Source: Paraburkholderia phenazinium
GTDB taxonomy: Bacteria; Pseudomonadota; Gammaproteobacteria; Burkholderiales; Burkholderiaceae
Reading direction: 5' to 3'
Assembly (NCBI RefSeq): GCF_900100735.1
Contig: NZ_FNCJ01000001.1
Coordinates: 778,437 to 842,436, forward strand
Length of the DNA stretch: 64,000 bases
Shown here: positions 60,637 to 64,000 of the stretch, piece by piece
Position numbering within the stretch: the stretch's first letter is position 1
Layout of the letters: each line of letters begins with the position of its first letter
Notes under the pieces: generated by a model
The model's input: only the letters and a program-made list of their open reading frames with translations
The model's database searches: none
What the model was told of the DNA's origin: nothing
Translations under genes and position numbers: made by a program

Positions 60637-60832
60637 GGGGTTTCTGCGCGTAAGGATGAGGGAGGGGGCGCGTTCCGTGCGTTGTCGCGGAATGCGCCAC
60701 GAATCGTTTTACGGCAGATGGGGTGAATTCTTGAGGTTGGAAACGTTTACGCGGAGGTGGGGAGACCTGGGGTCGAACAACCCGGTTCGGGCGCTGTTGG
60801 TGGGCGGGCTTGGGGCGATCTCAGCGATATTT

Positions 60833-60877
60833 GGTCTATGTTGAACAAATAAGCCATCTAATTTGCCAACATAGACC
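60833..60877. promoter_or_regulatory. Inverted repeat upstream of the HipB-like gene
   Basis: GGTCTATGTTG (60833-60843) and its exact complement CAACATAGACC (60867-60877) are separated by 23 bases and end one base before the ATG at 60879. The arrangement fits autoregulation by a dimeric helix-turn-helix protein. Confidence 0.6.
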
Positions 60878-60878
60878 T

Positions 60879-61220
60879 ATGCGACGCCAGAACAAGGAAT
60901 TTGCCTCTTCCGATTTGAGACGGCGCTCCGAAGCGTTAGGCGCGGCGATTTCCGCTGCGCGTATTGCCCGCAATATGAGCCGGCAAGACTTCTCGGAGCG
61001 GGCCAACATCAGCCCGAGCACCCTCGTGCGGATAGAAAAAGGTGACGTATCAGTCAACTTTCTGGCGTGGCTTCAGGCCTTGGAACGCGCCGGTTTGCTT
61101 GGGCTACTTGAGCCCTTATCGAATTTGCAAGCTGACGTCGTAGGCGAGTCGAAACGAAAGGCCGAGGCGCGTAAGCGGCCTCGCAGGAGTGACGCAAAGG
61201 ATGATCCGTACGACTTCTGA
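60879..61220 (+). CDS. XRE-family regulator, HipB-like orphan antitoxin
   Basis: 113 residues from ATG 60879. One HTH domain: LGAAISAARIARNMSRQDFSERANISPSTLVRIEKGDVSVNFLAWLQALERAGLLGLL, the form typical of HipB antitoxins that pair with HipA kinases. A basic C-terminal tail (ESKRKAEARKRPRRSDAKDD) follows. The 11-bp inverted repeat directly upstream is a likely self-regulated operator. A hipA gene would be expected just behind it; only short remnants can be seen (61201-61369), so the protein is probably an orphan. Confidence 0.85.
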   Translation: MRRQNKEFASSDLRRRSEALGAAISAARIARNMSRQDFSERANISPSTLVRIEKGDVSVNFLAWLQALERAGLLGLLEPLSNLQADVVGESKRKAEARKRPRRSDAKDDPYDF

Positions 61221-61369
61221 CACAACGGACTGGACGAAAACCGTCTTCATTTGTCGTGCGTGAATGGCGCACCTATTTTGATGAACTGGGGGTGCCGCAA
61301 AGTGAATGCGACAAAGTGGCCGGTGCTTTCCGCAACCCTAAAGACATTGGACTTTCACTCGTCAGGTAG
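61201..61369 (+). pseudogene. Deletion scar of a hipA-like toxin gene
   Basis: An ATG at 61201 overlapping the regulator gene opens a 20-codon frame (MIRTTSDTTDWTKTVFIC). In another frame 61256-61369 reads VREWRTYFDELGVPQSECDKV and ends [14 protein letters not shown] before a TAG stop, which resembles the extreme C-terminus of HipA kinases (WR..F...GV....I..VA.AF). A single deletion removing about 1.1-1.3 kb would join both ends. The stop region overlaps the convergent copA stop by 8 bases. The call rests on a short C-terminal match. Confidence 0.5.
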
Positions 61370-63764
61370 TCGCCTTCGCGCTGCTCCAGGCGCGTAGCAA
61401 AAGCGCGTTGGTGACGACGCTCACGCTCGAAAACGCCATCGCGGCGCCCGCCAGCATGGGATTCAGCAACCCGAGCGCGGCAAGCGGAATACCCACCAGG
61501 TTGTAGACGAACGCCCAGAAAAGGTTCTGCTGGATCTTGCGCCAGGTGCGGCGCGAGATATCGATCGCGTCGGCGACGAGCGTGGGGTCGCCACGCATCA
61601 GCGTGATGCCGGCGGCGTGCATGGCGACATCGGTGCCGGTTGCCATGGCGATGCCCAGGTCGGCTGCGGCGAGGGCGGGGGCGTCGTTGATGCCGTCGCC
61701 CGCCATCGCAACGATGCCAGCGCTGCGGATCTTGAGATCGCGGATCACGCGCGCTTTGTCTTCCGGCAGCACCTGGGCGTGGAATTCGTCGATACCGAGC
61801 GCCGCTGCGACGCTGGCCGCGCTGCCCTTGTTGTCGCCGGTTAGCAGCACGCTGCGGATGCCCATTTCCTTCAGGCGCTCGATCGCGGCGCGTGCGCCTG
61901 GCTTGAGGGTGTCGCCAAAGGCGAGCAAGGCGAGCGCCTGTGGCGGCGTGGTGCTGTGGCTTTGGAGATTCTCAGGGCCCCCGTGGCTCATCAGCCATGA
62001 CACGGTGTTGCCGGCGCTTTCGAGTTGTTCTGCACGGGCGGCGAGTTCTGGCGTTAAAACAATCCCCAGTTCCTTGAGCCAGCGGCTGCTGCCGATTGCC
62101 AAGGTGCGGCCGTCGATTTCGGCTTCTACGCCACGTCCGGGCACGGCACGCGCTTTGGAGGCCGTCGGCGTTCCAACGCTCGCGAGCCCTGCGTTGTTGG
62201 CGATAACCGTCGCGCTAGCATGAGACGTGTTGTTGGCCGTTGAGGCTTCACTGTCCGCTATCGCCAGCGACCTTTCCCGGCCACCCGGCGCGTCCTCGTA
62301 AGCCTTCACTATGGCCCGCGCCAGCGGATGATCGCTGTTGCGCTGCACAGCCGCCGCGAGCGACAGCGCCTCATCCCGCTCGATGCCGATCGGCTCAAAC
62401 GCCGTCAATGAAGGTTGCCCCACGGTCAGCGTCCCGGTCTTGTCGAACGCGACCAGATTGACGCGATGCGCGATTTCTAACGCCTCCGCATCTTTGATCA
62501 ACACGCCGTGCCGCGCCGCCACGCCGGTGCCCGCCATGATCGCCGCAGGCGTCGCCAACCCAAGCGCGCACGGACAGGCAATCACCAGCACGGCGACCGC
62601 GTTGAGGATCGCAGTCTCGCCACCCGCCCCAGCGATCAGCCAGCCTGCTAGCGTGAGCAGCGCGATCACCAGAATCGCGGGCACGAAGATTTCGCTCACC
62701 CGGTCCACCAGCCGCTGAATCGGCGCCTTCTCGGCCTGGGCGGTTTCGACGAGTCGAATGATTCGCGCCAGCGTGGTTTCAGCACCCGTCGCCTTCGTCG
62801 TGACGGTAATCGCGCCTTCGCCGTTGATCGACCCTGCCGTAACCGGATCGTCCGGCTGCTTGGCTACGGGCAGGCTCTCACCGGTAATCAGCGATTCGTC
62901 GATATGGGTGCGGCCTTCGAGCACCGCACCGTCCACTGGCACCCGCTCGCCCGGCCGCACGACGACGATCATGCCGACCCGCACCTGTGCGAGCGGCAAC
63001 TCGTGCTCCTTGTCGCCAACGCGGATGCGCGCGCGTTCGGGCCGCAGCGCGTTCAACGCGCGGATCGCATCGGTGGTCTGGCGCTTGGCGCGCGCTTCCA
63101 GCCATTTGCCGAAGCGTACCAGCGTAATCACGACCGCTGACGCCTCGAAATACAGATGCATCGTATTGCCCGGATGGGCGATCAACTCGTAGACACTGAT
63201 GCCGTACGCCGCCGACGTGCCGAGCGCGACCAGCAGATCCATATTGCCGGCGCCGGCCCGCAGCGCCCGGTAGGCCGCCCGGTAAAACCGCGCACCGAAC
63301 CCGAACTGAACGAGCGTCGCGAGCCCGAACTGCAGCCAAGGGGGCACGATCGCGTCGATGCCGTGTGGCGCCGCGCCGCCGCTGAAGCCTTCGCTGATCA
63401 TCGGCAGCATGAGCGGCAGTGTCAGCACTGCGCAGATCGCAACGGCTGCGAGTTCGCGACGGGTTCGATCCTGCGCGCGCTGCGCGTCGGAAGCCGCGGC
63501 ATCCACAGCTACTTCCTCGACAACCGGCGTCGCCTGATAGCCCGCTTTGGTCACGGCGACCACAAGCGCATCGATGCCGGTGGCGCCATCGCTCAGGTTG
63601 ACTGTCGCCTTTTCCGTCGCCAGATTCACGGACACGCTGGCGACGCCGGGCACCTTCGCCAGCGCCTTTTCCACCCGCGCCGCGCACGAGGCGCAGGTCA
63701 TGCCGCTGATATCGAGTTCCGCGCTGGCCTGCGGAGCGCGGTCGGGAGTGGAAAGATCGGTCAT
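61362..63764 (-). CDS. copA: Copper-translocating P-type ATPase
   Basis: 800 residues from ATG 63764. This start is set by the promoter at 63807-63837, whose start site falls near 63800, so in-frame starts at 63815 and 63800 lie outside or at the very end of the mRNA. One heavy-metal domain ([15 protein letters not shown]), eight membrane segments, the metal-binding CPC ([15 protein letters not shown]), phosphorylation motif DKTGTLT, HP motif [10 protein letters not shown] and hinge [24 protein letters not shown]. It exports Cu(I) to the periplasm. An extra Ser/Ala/Thr-rich insert of about 40 residues interrupts the nucleotide-binding domain before GRGVEAEI. Confidence 0.95.
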   Translation of the reverse strand: MTDLSTPDRAPQASAELDISGMTCASCAARVEKALAKVPGVASVSVNLATEKATVNLSDGATGIDALVVAVTKAGYQATPVVEEVAVDAAASDAQRAQDRTRRELAAVAICAVLTLPLMLPMISEGFSGGAAPHGIDAIVPPWLQFGLATLVQFGFGARFYRAAYRALRAGAGNMDLLVALGTSAAYGISVYELIAHPGNTMHLYFEASAVVITLVRFGKWLEARAKRQTTDAIRALNALRPERARIRVGDKEHELPLAQVRVGMIVVVRPGERVPVDGAVLEGRTHIDESLITGESLPVAKQPDDPVTAGSINGEGAITVTTKATGAETTLARIIRLVETAQAEKAPIQRLVDRVSEIFVPAILVIALLTLAGWLIAGAGGETAILNAVAVLVIACPCALGLATPAAIMAGTGVAARHGVLIKDAEALEIAHRVNLVAFDKTGTLTVGQPSLTAFEPIGIERDEALSLAAAVQRNSDHPLARAIVKAYEDAPGGRERSLAIADSEASTANNTSHASATVIANNAGLASVGTPTASKARAVPGRGVEAEIDGRTLAIGSSRWLKELGIVLTPELAARAEQLESAGNTVSWLMSHGGPENLQSHSTTPPQALALLAFGDTLKPGARAAIERLKEMGIRSVLLTGDNKGSAASVAAALGIDEFHAQVLPEDKARVIRDLKIRSAGIVAMAGDGINDAPALAAADLGIAMATGTDVAMHAAGITLMRGDPTLVADAIDISRRTWRKIQQNLFWAFVYNLVGIPLAALGLLNPMLAGAAMAFSSVSVVTNALLLRAWSSAKATT

Positions 63765-63806
63765 GGTGGTATCGGCTCGGGCGGCATCAGGCCGCATCAT
63801 GAGTCC

Positions 63807-63837
63807 AGTATTCACCTTCCCATGATGGGAAGGTCAA
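63807..63837 (-). promoter_or_regulatory. CueR-type promoter of copA
   Basis: On the minus strand a -35 TTGACC (63837-63832) and a -10 AATACT (63812-63807) are 19 bases apart, the long spacing used by MerR-family activators. The spacer contains a perfect dyad ACCTTCCC-N5-GGGAAGGT (63814-63834), matching the CueR box. cueR itself is not visible in the remaining 160 bases. Confidence 0.85.
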
Positions 63838-64000
63838 GGACTCATGTTGGAGCGGGAGAAGAGGTGAGATGCAGCTGCCGCGCGAACGGTCACATTCGCG
63901 CGGGCGAGCTATCGCGTTTTAGCTCCGAGAGATTAGCGCCAGATCAGAGTGAGCGGTCCGAACCCTGACTAGGGCCAGAACGTACGCCAAGCCGTGCGCA

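Noticed and set aside
63835..64000. Search for cueR upstream of copA
   Set aside because: The remaining 165 bases contain no MerR-type helix-turn-helix frame on either strand; the gene may lie outside the window.

Overview
The window looks like a chromosomal segment of a high-GC betaproteobacterium of the family Burkholderiaceae, most likely Paraburkholderia or Burkholderia. This rests on overall GC and codon use, a short Burkholderia-type H-NS protein, an intracellular PHB depolymerase with a catalytic cysteine, a formaldehyde-activating enzyme, and a non-phosphorylating deoxy-sugar operon of the kind known in Burkholderia. No rRNA, tRNA, IS element, phage or CRISPR was seen.

Layout. 1-5780: end of an exopolysaccharide locus (partial flippase, GT2, pyruvyltransferase, GT4, secreted glycoside hydrolase-like protein). 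5832-9164: GntP permease divergent from a PAS-AAA-Fis sigma-54 activator; the intergenic region carries a near-consensus -24/-12 promoter and tandem palindromes. 9249-12726: small secreted proteins, a serine hydrolase and H-NS. 13348-16438: fae, an aldo/keto reductase and gabD. 16551-17150: remnant of an alkyl sulfatase. 17435-24222: chaperone-usher fimbrial operon with two paralogous tip-adhesin-like proteins and a detached second copy of the usher C-terminus between them. 24452-36068: prfC, a LysR regulator, a Pat-like acyl-CoA synthetase/GNAT fusion, a TPR glycosyltransferase, and small envelope proteins including a degenerate LytM protein and RlpA. 36275-46457: IclR regulator divergent from a sugar ABC transporter and a complete set of enzymes that fits L-fucose (or a stereochemically related sugar) oxidation to pyruvate and lactate. 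46473-60636: thioesterase, two chemoreceptors, AGE-family epimerase, MgtC family protein, an alanine-rich membrane protein, small proteins, 3-hydroxyacyl-CoA dehydrogenase, flavin reductase, cupin, PhaZ and a GST. 60833-63834: orphan HipB-like regulator with what looks like a deletion scar of hipA, then copA behind a CueR-type promoter.

How the parts work together. The clearest functional unit is the IclR-ABC-UxaA-AKR-lactonase-SDR-FAH block. It encodes sugar uptake, oxidation to lactone, hydrolysis, dehydration by a two-subunit UxaA-type enzyme, a second oxidation, and cleavage. The fimbrial operon is a second coherent unit. The GntP/activator pair resembles the 3-hydroxybutyrate uptake and control pair of Pseudomonas, which would fit a PHB-storing organism. 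Most of the rest is housekeeping or single accessory genes. The best candidates for something undescribed are the split usher C-terminus, the Pat-like protein with a reduced ATP-grasp domain, the fae-AKR-gabD linkage, the repeated AGGGAAAACCCTA operators and the Ala/Thr-rich membrane protein. Identifications are from motif reading only; no database search was run.
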